Of a stretch of 64,000 nt of DNA, positions 22,026 through 34,658 are shown in pieces. The DNA comes from Parapristionchus giblindavisi (Eukaryota > Nematoda > Chromadorea > Rhabditida > Diplogasteridae). The notes below the pieces were generated by a model. The model was not told the DNA's origin. It did no database searches and was given only the letters and a program-made list of their open reading frames with translations. Where the stretch lies: positions 228,010 to 292,009 of the forward strand of contig CALSFV010000355.1 of the NCBI GenBank assembly GCA_943737045.1, given 5' to 3'. The first letter of the stretch is position 1; each line of letters starts with the position of its first letter. The position numbers and the translations under genes are program-made.

Positions 22026-25000
22026 TTATACAGATAGCATTTTGGCGAACAGCTCTGAACCCTCCTCGGATAGGTTGTTCAGCGCCTGAAGGATACGCTC
22101 CGAGTCGCGTCTGAAATATTTTTTTAAATTAAATTATAATTTTTAAAAAATCAATCGATAATACCGTACCTGAACTCGGTCAAGAGCGCGTTGAAGGGAG
22201 GCCAATGGAACCACGCGGGAAGCATGTCGTTGGTCTGAAATCGATCAAATAAAATCAGTTCACGATGCATGCATATGTAGAAGAATTACCGTACCTCTTC
22301 ACTCGCCAAAGCGTACAGTTGCACCAAGAGCGACGATTGCGACTGCTCGACGATGACATCATCGACACCCTGAAAGCATGTGTCCAAAGTAATCCAGTGA
22401 ACCAATAAATCGATAAATCGATAAATCGATGGTACCAACCTTCGTGGTGGGATTAACGAGCATCAGGGCAGCAAAAATCGCAGTCGATCGATTATCCAAT
22501 TCAAGTTCAGCGATGGTCGCGGCGTGTTTGAAGAGTATATCGACGAGTGGTTGAGGAAGATGCATTATGAGTTGAGAGCGAGTGATCTCGACTGGAAATT
22601 GTGGATACGGTAATATGGTATTGATTGATTTCCGTGTGAAATCTTATTTGGAGATGTTTGATATATCCTAGGAAGGCGGTATTTTTGACAGCTAACCAAT
22701 AAGGCCCATATGATCTACATATGATCTCTGATCTTCGATCTTTGATCTTTGATCTTTGATCTTTCTCACCTTCCTCTTTCAGCTTGAAGGAGTCATTATC
22801 GGGATCGAATGATGACGCAATTCGAAATAGCTGAACGCCGAAGAAGTTACGACTGCACAGTGTAGATTGGACAGGCTTCGAGAGCTGCAAAGCCGTGACC
22901 GTCAAGTAGCCAAAGCCGGGATCCGTCAAATAGCACTGTACCTGATCAAAGAAGGGCAGAGCGGAGCCGAATTGGCGCACGCGACGGATCAGGTTGGTGA
23001 CAGCTTCTTCGATGATCGTCAGAGGTTCACGGTCATCATCAAGATTGTTCAAGAAAGCCTTCAAGAGATCATGCTTATGACCCAGTTGGACTACCGTAAC
23101 TCCAGAGATATGTCCCGATTAGACTACCGTAGTCACATAGATCTGATCCATTTGGTCTACGATAATTCACCTGACTCGGTTGAACTACCGTAATTGCACG
23201 TATCTGACCCAATAGAACTACAGTATACCTTGGTGATTGATCTTGTGGTGGGAGCGAGAGTAAGCGCTGCGTCGAGAAGCTTGTGGATCGGCTTGCGGAG
23301 ACTCTCCGCTGTGCATTCGGATGATCGGCGGGCACTGAAGTAGATCATGGATTATCGATTTATCAGATACCGTAAGACATTAATTTTTACATTGCTTGGT
23401 AACTGTAATACTTTTGACTATCGAATCTTATGCTACTGTAAGTCAATCACATGTCGACTAATAAGATACCGAAAAAACCTCAATATTTAATGATCACCCA
23501 TACCGGTTCTCCTTGATGAGCTCACGCTTGTGCACGCGCTCGTTCTCGTTGAGGACGACTAAAAATCAATAATTTGACTCTGACTACCGTAACCGGAAAA
23601 ACAACAATCGTGGTGGGAGGCACTCACGTTCGTTGCTCATTCCCACAGCGTAACACTTGGCCAAACGACAGGATTGACAGTAGTTGCGAGTATCCTGGAA
23701 AGATCGAAGATCAAATGTTTAAGATCAAAAATCAAAGACCAAATATTGACTACCACGTACCTTATTGATGATACATCGCTGCTGATCTTTGCACTCGTAT
23801 TTCAGACCGCGCTGAAATGATTACGGTAATTAATCGATAATAGATTACGGTAGTCTCCCAGTCAAGACCGGCATTTATACGAACCTGAGAAGTTCTGCGG
23901 AAGAATCCCTTGCAGCCTTCGCACGTTATGGCGCTAAAATATGGTAATGATTCATTTTGTGATCACTTTAAAAAATCAGTTCATGATCCATTCTCCCGTG
24001 TGCCTACCGTACCTGTAGTGCAGACCGGTGGCGATGTCTCCGCACACAGCACACGATTGACCGTCGGTCATGTACGAAGGCATGTAGGGGATTCCTGGAG
24101 TACGGTAAGAATGAGCAATACACATAATGTAGCACAAAAAAATTGTTCTTATGGTCTTTTTATGGTCTCTCATTTAATCGACCAGTGTCGACCATTCCAA
24201 CTTCATACGATAAGTTCTTATGGGCAGAAAAAGTAAGAAGCATGGATGCTACACAATAGATCACTAATTTTATGCGCTATCAGTGATTCACGTTACGTAC
24301 TATTACTTGGTCATCTTATTTGCTTTCTATTAATTCGCTACCGTAATCCTCTTTCCTTTCGGGACCCTCTAACTCTTGATCAAATACTCTCCATTGTGTC
24401 CTCATCTGCCCTACCCATCATTCCTTGCGTCATCTCCCCCCCCCCCCCCCATCCTTCAGAATCCCTCTGTTCCGACCGTTCATTAGGCCCCACGCAATAC
24501 ATCCCACCTTTCTCTGCACTCTCTCGTATTCCCATACTCTCTCACCCGTACTCTCTCTCTTTCACACACTCTCTCGCTCGTACTCTAACTAAGCCCTTAG
24601 GTATGACGCAACGCGCCTAGGCATTCCTGCACAACAAGAACCGAGGTCACGAAACCCGAGAATATATTGGAGACTTGAGACCATAAGGACAATCCTTGGC
24701 GTTTGCCTAAGGATAAGCATACTTGAGATTAGATGGAATTACATCCTTGGAACTATTTAGAGAAGTAGAGAACTGACGAGAGAGTGATAGAAACGAGAGA
24801 AACAGACAACGAGAGAAATGGCGAGAAAGTAAGGGAAACGAGAGAGAGAAAGAGAGAGAGTTTCTTGGTATGATGCCAAAACATGCATGATTGTAGAGAT
24901 AATAGATAAGTGATAGCGGGAATGGTACAAAGGACGAGAAGATAGGCTCCGAGGTTTAGGGTCTACGTTCCTCCTTCAGATTACATCAGCGACAGTGGTT

Positions 25001-25915
25001 GTGGTTGTATAAGGTATTGTAAACGGCTGGGAAGCTGGAGATGGAGAGGCAGAGGGAGAGGTAGAACAAGAGGAAGAGGGAGAGGGAGAGGGAGAGTAAA
25101 AGGGAGAGGGAGAGATGATCATTTTACGATAGATCGGGAAGGGGAAGTCTGCTCGTGGTAATGGACTACGGTAACAGGAGACAGGGAACCACAGGGAATC
25201 GAAGGTGGATACAGGAGGTACTGTTGTATTGAAGGCCAAAGAATTTGCGAGCAACATCACCGTGTCCCTGACTTACTCTCATTGATGAACTTGTCTCATA
25301 GTTTAGAGTTTTGTGGAATAATTCACTATTAGTTGAATCAAGATCAACCCGGCAAATAAATAATAAATAAACATTATGAGCGAAACCTGAATCTCCCGAG
25401 TTTTCATAACCATTGGTTATATAGTACGACATATATGAAGAGAATTATAAACGAAAATTAAAGCAGAAGAGTCTGCAATATTTCTAGTATCATAAGTTCA
25501 ATTCCTACCAGCTTCACTCGATCTGTCGCAATCGCAATCTGCCTACACTGACTCGATCCACTTCTCACCTCCCTCTCCCTCTACCTCTCCTTCAGCTTTT
25601 CCCCTGCCTCTCCCTCTGCCTTTTCCTCATCATGCCTCTCCCACTACTCTATCCAGTCATGAACTGTCATCTCTCTCTATAGATCGAGCAATAAGCCACT
25701 ACGCTAATCACAGAAATTGACCAGCTCATGGCCAGTTGAATTCACGTCGGTCAAAAGTTATCTTAGGTCACTCATCATTTTCTCATAGATGCATATATCA
25801 ATTCAAAGTTGAAGACGAAAAACTGATTATTCTTACCTCGAATACGAGATTTGCTCGAAGGCGACATCGAATTCTCCTTTTCCGACGAAGAAGACGAAGA
25901 ATACGTGTTAGGCAT
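22026..25915 (-). CDS. Nuclear hormone receptor resembling thyroid hormone receptors (NR1A-like)
   Basis: Minus-strand exons: 25837-25915, 25128-25271 (both tentative), 24013-24094, 23885-23933, 23761-23811, 23628-23694, 23504-23558, 23229-23334, 22942-23073, 22770-22884, 22440-22591, 22295-22369, 22170-22234, 22026-22110. They sum to 1257 nt (418 aa). The DNA-binding domain has all eight zinc cysteines (CAVC, CEGC, CKDQQRC, CQSC), P-box CEGCKG and FFRRTSQ. The C-terminal extension GMSNELVLNENERVHKREL followed by IKENR is close to the TR pattern (GMA.DLVLDDSKR..KRKLIEENR). The ligand domain keeps TR-like landmarks: ALPFF in helix 3, SSFDPDNDSFKL (TR: RYDPESETLTL), LFKHAATIAEL and FHWPP. Helix 12 reads ELFAKML, with Lys where AF-2 normally has Glu. 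The 22885-22941 intron is also in frame and could be retained. Confidence 0.86.
22727..22764. repeat. AAAGATC array in a nuclear-receptor intron
   Basis: Four to five CTTTGAT/GATCTTT units directly downstream of the donor at 22769. Each carries the TCF/LEF-like core CTTTGAT. Confidence 0.8.
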
Positions 25916-26116
25916 ACAAAAGTAGTTACGGTAACGTTGGTTACGGTAGCTAGGAAGATACGGTAGAAGGTACAGTTCGTGGTCAGACCACAAACACGTT
26001 CTGAGAGAGAATTGGTCACCTGTGGCACCGCCCCTCCCTCTCCTTTTACTATTCTTCCCTCCCACTCCTTCTCTACCTCTTCCTCTACCTCCCTACCTCT
26101 ACCTCTCTCTATCTAC

Positions 26117-26187
<71 letters not shown>

Positions 26188-26942
26188 TCCTTAGGTCACA
26201 GAATCATCCATTGAGGAGACCGATTGCGCAATCACCAGCCGGCTTCCGATGCTAAGAATGCAGTGGAGAATAAGGATCAGATAGAAATAAAGAAAGAAAA
26301 AGAGAGAGTAAAAGGCTGTTTGAAATTTTTTTAATAAAAAAACTAAAACACATCTAAAACGATTGAGTGAGAATAAGGGAAAGGAAAAGATCATCCCCAC
26401 GTCTTCAAATCGTCATAAATATTGATTGACTAGATTTATTGAAAGATGCCTGATCGTTCGATATTTTAATAAAAGGAAAAAAGCGAAAATTGAATTTCGA
26501 GGTTTGCTTCGATTTTTCTACTTTTCGAAGCTAGCTGATCATAATCTTTTGAATTTCTTGATTTATGAGCTTAGCTTTCTTCGGCAGAAAAAGAAACGTA
26601 GATAAAAGTAATTAAAAAGGACATGGATGTGTGAAGATTCCCACGATAATAGAAGATAAAGAAAAAGAAAAAATAGGTAAACAGAAAAATCAGACATTAG
26701 TTTATTCCCTTATCTTACTTCTTCTTAGTTATAGTCCATGCATCAGATTTGGTCTGTGGATTTTCCCAATGCTTCAAATGGTTTTCCATTTTGGAAACAC
26801 AATTGAGCTTGTACTTTGGAAATAGTATTAAATTTCAGTGAAATCGGTAAATTTACTGTCAAATATCATCAAATAAATTTAAAATTGTGCGGTATCTGAG
26901 TTAATTTTTCTCTCTGTTGCGTTGCCGCAATGAAGTAACAGT
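25916..26942. other. Upstream flank of the nuclear receptor with CT microsatellite
   Basis: Contains a (CT)n run at about 26115-26186 and polypyrimidine flanks from 26030. The receptor promoter should lie close to 25916. No other coding exon is visible. Confidence 0.5.
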
Positions 26943-27045
26943 TAGGTGGTGTTACATTTTCACAACGTGCGCACGCCGCAACCCCCTCCACCGCGTCTCC
27001 ATCGTTACGGCGTGCGCACGTTCTGCAAAATGTAACACCACCTTA
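26943..27045. mobile_element. Short hairpin element (about 103 bp)
   Basis: TAGGTGGTGTTACATTTTC and CGTGCGCACGCCG on the left are mirrored by CGGCGTGCGCACG and AAATGTAACACCACCTTA on the right. GC-rich centre, no coding content. Confidence 0.7.
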
Positions 27046-27154
27046 GCAGTAGCGCGCTCATCAAATGTGAGTAACTACTGTCTTATGTATATTTGAGAAG
27101 TTTGAAGTAGCGATTCAAGGCACTAGATCGAATGAGAACCGAGGAATAATATTA

Positions 27155-28407
27155 GGTTGTAACATAAGTCTTTGTGCATTTGGTAGTGCTGTGTTTGCAC
27201 TTTTGTTTCTCGCTTCGTTTTCAACGGAGCCATTTGTACTGGTGCATATCACTAAATAGTGTCCCCACCTACACAACCCACAGAACCATACATTCAGACT
27301 TCCCTTTAATGATGAGTATGCCTCGCATGCTTGTCAAAAATGCAAATCGAGTTCTTAAGTCCAATTTGTTAACGGCTCTCTCTCTCGCATTAATTTAATC
27401 AAAATCAATCAACACCTAGGTTAGGTGTGCCCCACATATCTCCCCTCCAACATTACCCCGACCAATTGCTCACATAAATTAAAAATCAGAAATTATATTA
27501 TAAAAGAGTGGAATACTCATGCCGGCGATTTGAGCTGCGCTTCTCGTCGTGAAGGAGAGAGATTCATTTGCTACCCCTCGTTAAATGTCATCCACACTTG
27601 GACCATCCATACCCACAATTTCACTAGAATTAAGGAATCTTGAAATAGTCGAAAAGTTGCATTGACGAATATTGGTCATTTGACCGAAATTTGAATAAAA
27701 TCGCGGATTGGGACCGCTACCTCTTTTATTTTTGTTAAAGGAACAAACGCTTGAGTTGACAATCTGGTAGCTTGATTGAAGAGATGGATCACTCGCAATA
27801 ATAATGTGCATATTATCCAGTGAATTTGAAAAGGAGATAAACTAAAATCGATCACTAAACCTGAAAACAGCAGAAATTGAAGATGCAGTATGTTCAAAAG
27901 TTTGAAAGAAGCCAATGAATTGCATGCGTATAGTTGAGGTCACTGGTGCAATCAGGGACCTCTATTGTAAACAACTACAAGATTTGAAACCACAGCTCGT
28001 ATCGCCGCGTCCACAGCGGTATCAAATGTTTCTTCTTTACGGCTCCGTTCGAACTAACAAAATTCAACACGTTATTTTAAGACAGCCAAATTTTTCTGTC
28101 GCATGCTACCTGTTCCTTCTTACTCTCCTGACCTTACTCTCTCGGGCTACTGTTTTAGTTAAGGCGCCCAACTTGCTTTGGTAAATAAAAAATTTAAGAA
28201 CAAACAAGATATCGAAAAGTGGTTGGCCTCAAAGTAACCACAATAACCCAAGTCCTTCCATACGCAGTGAGCCCACTGTGTGGCTGGATTATAGCAAAGA
28301 GTCATCGACCACAACAGCGAATAAATTCATCCTCAATGTCGTCGACAAAGGAAGATAATTTAATTTGAATGTGTACTTCAAAAAGCACAAAGACTTATGT
28401 TACAACC
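27155..28407 (+). pseudogene. Degenerate mariner element with TA duplication
   Basis: The terminal inverted repeats GGTTGTAACATAAGTC and TTTGTGC match at both ends, each bordered by TA. The length of 1253 bp is that of a full mariner. Translated remnants include LPVPSYSPDL near 28110-28140, which corresponds to the YSPDL block holding the third catalytic Asp of mariner (DD34D) transposases, and KFKNKQDIEKWLASK near 28190-28235. Many stops and frameshifts interrupt it, so it is not autonomous. Confidence 0.8.
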
Positions 28408-29220
28408 TAATAGCTAACTGGATGAAACCAAGCGCTAATGAATAGACAAAGTATGCAAATGGTTATCATCCAGCCGGTTATTATTCATCGGTTGTCATTC
28501 GACCTAGTGTCCTATTCCAACCTTCTAACAATGAGACAATTCGGTGTGAGTGCAGAAACGAAGAAACCCATCAAGATCTCGTTTAACCTTCGTCCTTATT
28601 TTCAGTGGTATTAATGAAGGTCGTGGGTCTATAATAATGATACTTTATCACATTCGCACATTGGTGCGGTGGGTCCTTCATAGATCAATCGGTTCTTCGT
28701 TCATCTATACATCGATTAATCTTGCAATATCTCATCTCTCTTGATGGTCCTTCACTATCTGCTCTTTCGAATAGACATGGGTCTATGAGGGTATCCTTTT
28801 GTTGCTCTTTATTCTATAATAGAAGAAGAGAGTCACGAGAGTGACGCCAATAATGAATATTGCAAATTAGCCTAATCATCTTTCTAGAGACAGTTGCCAC
28901 ATGTCTCTTTACTAGTCGCCATTTTTGCTTGTCTCATTTATGTGTATTTGTATATTCTCAACGACAAATATGTTTCACAATTCGTTCATATTCACTCAGC
29001 GTTCAAAAGTATTCAATATGACTTCTGGACACAGATTTTTAAAAAAATCTTTTAAAAAAACAAAGGAAATATTCAGACAGCGTTGTATATTATTATCTGT
29101 AAAACTATATCAATAATGGATCGTTTCAATGTTGTTCTTGTTTTCTGAACGCGTCTTCAAGTTGTTATGAATCTTTATTGATATTATTAATTTTGTAAAA
29201 ATCGTAGATGTGTAGGTAAC

Positions 29221-29774
29221 GTGGTGTTAAAATCTTGGAAAAGTAGATGGAAAAGTGAAAAGTAGTGTTATTTTTGTGATTGTAGAAGTAGTTTGAAAAG
29301 TAGTAATCCAACACTCGTGTTTATTGTTAAAGTTTGTCAATAACGAAGCTATGCTACCTTTCCCACGGCGGCTCAATGATAGTAACTAAGAAGCTCTTGC
29401 CTGAGAAAGAAAGTATCGCAAACTGAGTGATGATAAGCAGTAAAACATCTAGGTTCTCCCAGCGCGAAAGTTGATTACGGTATATCTGGGCGCTCGCTTC
29501 TGACTAGACCTATCATCGAGTTTTACGATTCGCGAGAAATGCAGAGATGGCTTAGTGGATAGAGCTTTTGTTTAGCGATCCGAACCTCGTAGGTTCGAAT
29601 TCCGCCCAGTGCAGATCAACTTTGCCGATTTTTCGTAATGCAAGAGCCTTCAAGCCAAAGTTAAATGTAGGGATTTCTCTTCATTGAACCGCCGTGTTTC
29701 CAAGTACTTTTACAATGACAAAATTAACACTACTTTTCACTTTTCCATCTACTTTTCCAAGATTTTAACACCAC
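29221..29774. mobile_element. Long-inverted-repeat element with internal tRNA-like sequence
   Basis: About 50 bp at each end match as inverted repeats (GTGGTGTTAAAATCTTGG, AAAAGTAGATGGAAAAGTG). At 29541-29613 lies a tRNA-like segment with A-box-like ATGGCTTAGTGGATAGAGC and B-box GGTTCGAATTCC. The target duplication is not clear. Confidence 0.65.
29541..29613 (+). other. tRNA-like sequence inside an inverted-repeat element
   Basis: TGGCTTAGTGGATAGAGC fits an A box and AGGTTCGAATTCC a B box at normal spacing. The acceptor stem (TGCAGAG against CAGTGCA) is imperfect, so it is probably a tRNA-derived polymerase III promoter and not a tRNA. Confidence 0.45.
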
Positions 29775-30494
29775 ATAAATCTCAGAACAGTAGTCAGCGC
29801 TATAATTTATCTTTGTCTAGAGTTCAAAAGTCAATGAGGTGGAAGATCAATTGTTCAGCCTTATCGGAAACAAAGTAGAAGACCCAGGGGACTACGCGCA
29901 TATGCTCCATGCATAGCCAGTCTTTGTCCTTACACTTTTTTTCGCGATATTGCCTGGATAACGCTAAAACACGCTTTTCATAATCTGTATTCAGTTAAAT
30001 GTACTGAAGAAACAGCAGATCTTATCGGTGTTCCTTTTCGAGGGAGCAACTCGAGCTCGAGCTCGTCTGCTCTTATTAGAGCTCCATGGATGTCACATAG
30101 TAGTTATTGGAGTTGCCTATTCGGGAATTTACGACCCCATTGCAACCCCCAATATCCAGCTCTAGTAGATATGTATCTCGTATTGACAGTGTTCGCTACG
30201 TCCTCCGTAATCTGGCTTAGGCTAATCAGTCGCGGGCTTATTCCGGCTTCGTCAATTCCCGGTATTCTGTTCCCGAAAACACAGATGTTATGGCTGACTG
30301 TGGCTTCAATATATGCTAGCTCTCTTTTCGTCTATTGTCCTTTGTCGTTATGAGTCTGTATTTCTGTCTAGGCTCTAAAGTAATACGCTATTTTATCGCA
30401 AAGACCGAGTACTCAAGCATTTTTGAAATTCATTTTCTCATGTGTTCGTGTTTATGCTTATAAGCTATATTGATTCTTTCAAAGGAATACTAAT

Positions 30495-30583
30495 TTGGGC
30501 TAATTTAAAACTCTCCGCTCAGACTTCCTTGTTTTCTTTGTCTACGAGGGGGGAATTGAATTAGCTCGGGTGTGCCTTTAAAG
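30495..30583. mobile_element. TTAA hairpin element, copy
   Basis: GCTAATTTAAAACTCTCCGC on the left arm and TTAGCTCGGGTGTGCCTTTA on the right, with a TTAA-like border. Confidence 0.6.
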
Positions 30584-30624
30584 GTGTTGGGAAGAAGACG
30601 ATCGACCACACTTCAAAGCGCTCC

Positions 30625-30706
30625 CCAAGCTAATTTGAAACTCTCCGCTCTGGCCACACTCTCTCGCTTTCTTTGTTAATGAGAGAGTATTGTTAATGCG
30701 GAGAGT
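30625..30706. mobile_element. TTAA hairpin element, copy
   Basis: CCAAGCTAATTTGAAACTCT then CCGCTCTGGCCACACTCTCT, mirrored by AGAGAGTATTG and GCGGAGAG. Confidence 0.6.
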
Positions 30707-32209
30707 AAAATACACTCACTCGTCTTTCTTCTTCTCTCGTGTTCCTCGATTTCGAACAATACGTACAATAGTGTGGTAGATATTGTCTGAGGAGTATTGT
30801 GTCTAGCACAATACTAAATACATACTCGGGTAGAATACCATGTAGACAGCACACCGAATTTCTCGCTCTCCGATCTCTTTCTTGTCTCCATTTCTAACTA
30901 TTCTCTTGAGTAGTGATCAACAGTCGCTGAGAAAGCTTTCCTTTCTTTTCCTTTCGCTGCAATTGATCCTAATATAACGAATTTTTCGACAGAAATAGAT
31001 TAAAATATTGAACTGTATCTTGATCCCTTTTCTTTTTTTCCAGATATTCGTTTACGAATCAAATTATGGTCAAACTAACAATTTAATATTTTATCACAGA
31101 ATCATTCATGATCGCATTCTGTATTAGTGTTGCAATCCACCGTGATCATCTTCCATAATATCGAACAAGTAGTCCATTGTTAGTGTTTTTTCTACATTCC
31201 AGCTCCGCCAATTCCTGGTATCCCATTCCAAAACAGATCTAGCTGTTACTCTTTTTGTGTTTTCTTGTGACAGAACTGTGTGGCAACAATATGATTAGCT
31301 CTCTCATGAGACTCGACTATCCCAAACATCGTTATGATCCTGTCTCAGTATTCCATATTCTCCTATTCTCAGCATGGTAGGACTATACACTGAACAACTG
31401 CTATCTCTCGCTATTTCTTAATTCCTTTCTCATATGGGTGACTGTATTTCTCAAACGATCTTTTCAAAAGTTGCTATATTTTTCACAAACTGTCTCGTCT
31501 TTTTACTTTTCTTGTTTTCGACATTGAACAATAGGGGGAAAATATTGAGCAAATTCTATTTTCTGGATACGTTGTTGTGGCTATGCACAATATTAAATGC
31601 ATACCCGGCCATGTTGACCACCCTCAATCGACAATTGAGGCATGTCTCGCTCTGTGACTACTTCGCTTTTTCTTCTTACATTTAGCTTACATCTAGCTTA
31701 GCTTGGCTTGTTAGAATAAGCGCGCTTTCTGTTTAGACACATAGCATAAATCACATAGCAGTGATCACCCGCAAGAGAACGGGTTGTACTCTTATGTACC
31801 TTTGCCTTGACATATAGCATATTACTTCATATAAGGACAAGCAATCGTTTCCCGGACATATTTCTACCTTTTTTCAGCTGATAAATCGGCGATTTCTTAC
31901 CAATTCCTTTAAAATAATCTCTTAAAAATTAGAATAATACTTTATCATGCACTTTGTCATTACCTTATATGTATTTACCTTTATTACTGGCAAGTATTAC
32001 TGACTGATAAATTGATATATTATATAGAGCGGAATGTTTTGCATTATTTCTGAAGCAAGTTTTCTCACATTTCTGTTGTTCAAGAAACATTAATGCGCCA
32101 AAATCGTGCAAAACATTCCGTTCGACCAAAAGAGAAAAAAAAAAAAAAATCAATACCTCAGCCAAGTAGATAAATGTAGTCGAATCTAAGTAAGTTCTTT
32201 AAGGCACAT

Positions 32210-32250
32210 GAAGTCCTGCGGGTGCTCACTACAGTCAGTGATAATTGAAG
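32210..32250 (+). repeat. Dispersed short conserved block, copy 2
   Basis: GAAGTCCTGCGGGTGCTCAC followed by a stretch ending CAGTGATAATTGAAGGCC. See 21050 and 45128. Confidence 0.6.
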
Positions 32251-33741
32251 GCCAACTTATTGTTAGTCCTAGTGCCTAATCTCGACCCACTTTAATAACG
32301 CTAGATTTAGCTTGTGCCAAATATGTATTCGGAGAACCATTTGTTAATGTGCACTAATGCACAATAACAAATAGAAAAATGTGTCTCGTCTGCTCTTGGG
32401 CCGCGGTCGTATTTCTTCCAGTTGTTGTTTAGTAGGATATTTTTGAAGTTCATAACTTATTAATTAATTAATTTTTTTTGTGTTTTGTTGTTCATTGATG
32501 TAAATAATGGCTCTCAGAATACGTATTTGGCATTCGTTGTCTCCGAGTGTCACGGAGATCTTTTGGATGCTATGCGGGACTGTGCGTGTAAATAATATAA
32601 TTTAAATAATAGCTGTCGTACATTGCAAAAACGTGGGTTCATGATCAACATGATCAAATAATCAGCGCCGATTACATCCGAATGGGCGAAGACTTCGCGA
32701 ACTTCCGTTATTTTCCCAAAAAAACATGTTATGACTAACTTTATGTAACAAAACATGATTATCTTTTACTCGGGTATCGTTCTCCTTGGTCCAATATCGT
32801 TATGTGTGAGTCTCTCTTCGTCTCCTTAACCACAGTATTATTCACAGGATCGCTTTAGATTCTTTATAGTTCTATAGTTCTTTCTTAAAAAATTTGCAAC
32901 ACAACCCATTTTTAGTCTTTCTCTTTGTCTCTTTCCTTATAACTGAATACTAGAACGACTACTAACGAGCACCTGTTCTCATATTGTTTCGTCATAAAAT
33001 TAGCTAACACAACCCACTTTTAATCATTTATTCATCATTTTAACATAATTTTTTTTCATTTTCATATTATATCATACGTCATATTAATCATGTCATTCAC
33101 TGAATACGACTACTAACGAGCACCGGTTCTCTCATTTACAATATTTTCTCGTGTTTGTCTGAATTTTATATTCTCTGTACACATTTTTTTTCAAAAGAAG
33201 GTAAAAGTAAATGTTATTCCCGTTTGAAGAATAACAGAAAATCAGCTTTCTCTATTTGTTTGACTTGTCTTTTAACCATACAATATTATAATAGTTTGAT
33301 ATTTTGTTTAGAGGTGCCTAGTCGGAAAGAACGTACCCAAAATAGAATAAAATCTTGTTGTCTGACACTCTGGTTTCGCGATCTCATTATCAGTAACATT
33401 TACCTCAAACTTCAACTAACTGCTGATTTCTAGTTGCTGTTATGATATAGGTATTGCACTTGCCCACATTTCAAAATAATATGTTTAATCACGATATTTT
33501 TGCAAAGGAAAATTCAAATCCTACGTGTCTTCTTTGCTGAACATTTGTTTAGTCAAATATTTATTTATTTAAATATTTTAGTTATTTAAATAAATCACAC
33601 TCTCACTCAGCATGGCTATTACTTCGCGTCGTAAATCGTTTAGTGCATATCTGTCCCGTCCATCAAGAGAGACAAATGAGTAGATTGCCTTCTCAGAACA
33701 TTTCAAATGTCCTTTTATGCATCTATCATTTGGTGTTTTAA

Positions 33742-33836
33742 GGGACACCCGATTTGAAACTCTCCGCTTTGGCAACATTCTCTCGTAAAGCGAGATAACA
33801 TTGCCAGAGCGGCTATTTTAAAATTAACACGGCCCT
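33742..33836. mobile_element. TTAA hairpin element with both TTAA borders
   Basis: TTAA at 33738-33741 and 33837-33840. Arms: GGGACACCCGATTTGAAACT CTCCGC on the left and GCCAGAGCGGCT plus AACACGGCCC on the right. Confidence 0.7.
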
Positions 33837-34009
33837 TTAACGCGTCAATGATTTTTGGTGTTCTAGTTTATTATTCATTTCGGAACATTTATTAGCCTCG
33901 TTGTTCGGACTATAAAAACTTTTGACAAGCCTTTCAAAATAATCGAAAACCTACACGAGAATACTCTATTGCGTAAATTTTTCATCGCTTCATTTTAGCT
34001 TTAAGTAAT

Positions 34010-34112
34010 ATCCTAAGTTCATTTTAAACTCTCCGCTATGGCCACACTCTCTCACCTGTATTATCTGCGAGAGAGCATTGCAAGAGCGGAGAAATTAGGG
34101 GTATGCCTTTAC
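34010..34112. mobile_element. TTAA hairpin element, copy
   Basis: ATTTTAAACTCTCCGCTATG GCCACACTCTCTC mirrored by GCGAGAGAGCATTGCAAGAG CGGAG. Confidence 0.6.
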
Positions 34113-34569
34113 TAACACCTTAGCCTAGAGTATAATAGATAACAAATATCTAAAATCAAAGTTTGAATACCACAACCACTTAGTAATATGGCTCTTTGAT
34201 CTCACCGTTTGTCAATAAATTTATTATTATGCTATATAGCAATATAGCAGCGTGACGAACATTATGAAGGCTAATGCGGAATGACGATGAAGATGACGAA
34301 ATTGGGAGACTCTAGTTCTATCAAATCTCTCCATTATGATGTTGTTTTCTATCTCTTTTGATTCTATTTCCCGGATTTCCTGATGCCGGAAATTAGCATC
34401 CCATGTAGAGCTGTCTGCACTATTCCACTGCACATATTAAGAGAGGAAGAAAATAAGGAAGTTTTTGTCATAATAAGTAAATTGCATGGATTTTCTTCGT
34501 TTAGCAAAAAAGGGGAAGAAGATTGAGCAAAGAATAGAACAGGGATGATACATAGTTATTCATTGGACA

Positions 34570-34658
34570 AGATTTACTCTCCGCTCTGACAATACTCACT
34601 CGTAGACTAATAGAGCGAGAGAGTGCGATCAGAGCGAGAGTTTAAAATTAACTCAGCG
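34570..34658. mobile_element. TTAA hairpin element, copy
   Basis: ACTCTCCGCTCTGACAATAC TCACTCG mirrored by CGAGAGAGTGCGATCAGAGC GAGAG. Confidence 0.55.

Noticed and set aside
22508..23073. A single uninterrupted receptor exon from 23073 down to 22770, reading through 22885-22941
   Set aside because: The 57-nt insert is in frame, but it has GTACAG...TTTGCAG borders, and removing it restores the alignment of the ligand domain to the family. Retention remains possible.
24976..25127. Pro/Ser-rich continuation of nuclear receptor exon 2
   Set aside because: It is a GGGAGA-type simple repeat read in one frame. A donor at 25127 gives the right phase for the zinc-finger exon, while the longer version does not.
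27174..27398. Small frames inside the mariner element as host genes
   Set aside because: They lie within intact terminal repeats of a decayed transposon; the transposase remnants are in other frames.
30090..30353. Hydrophobic 87-codon plus-strand frame
   Set aside because: No splice partners or family resemblance; part of a diverged non-coding duplication with 31195-31360.
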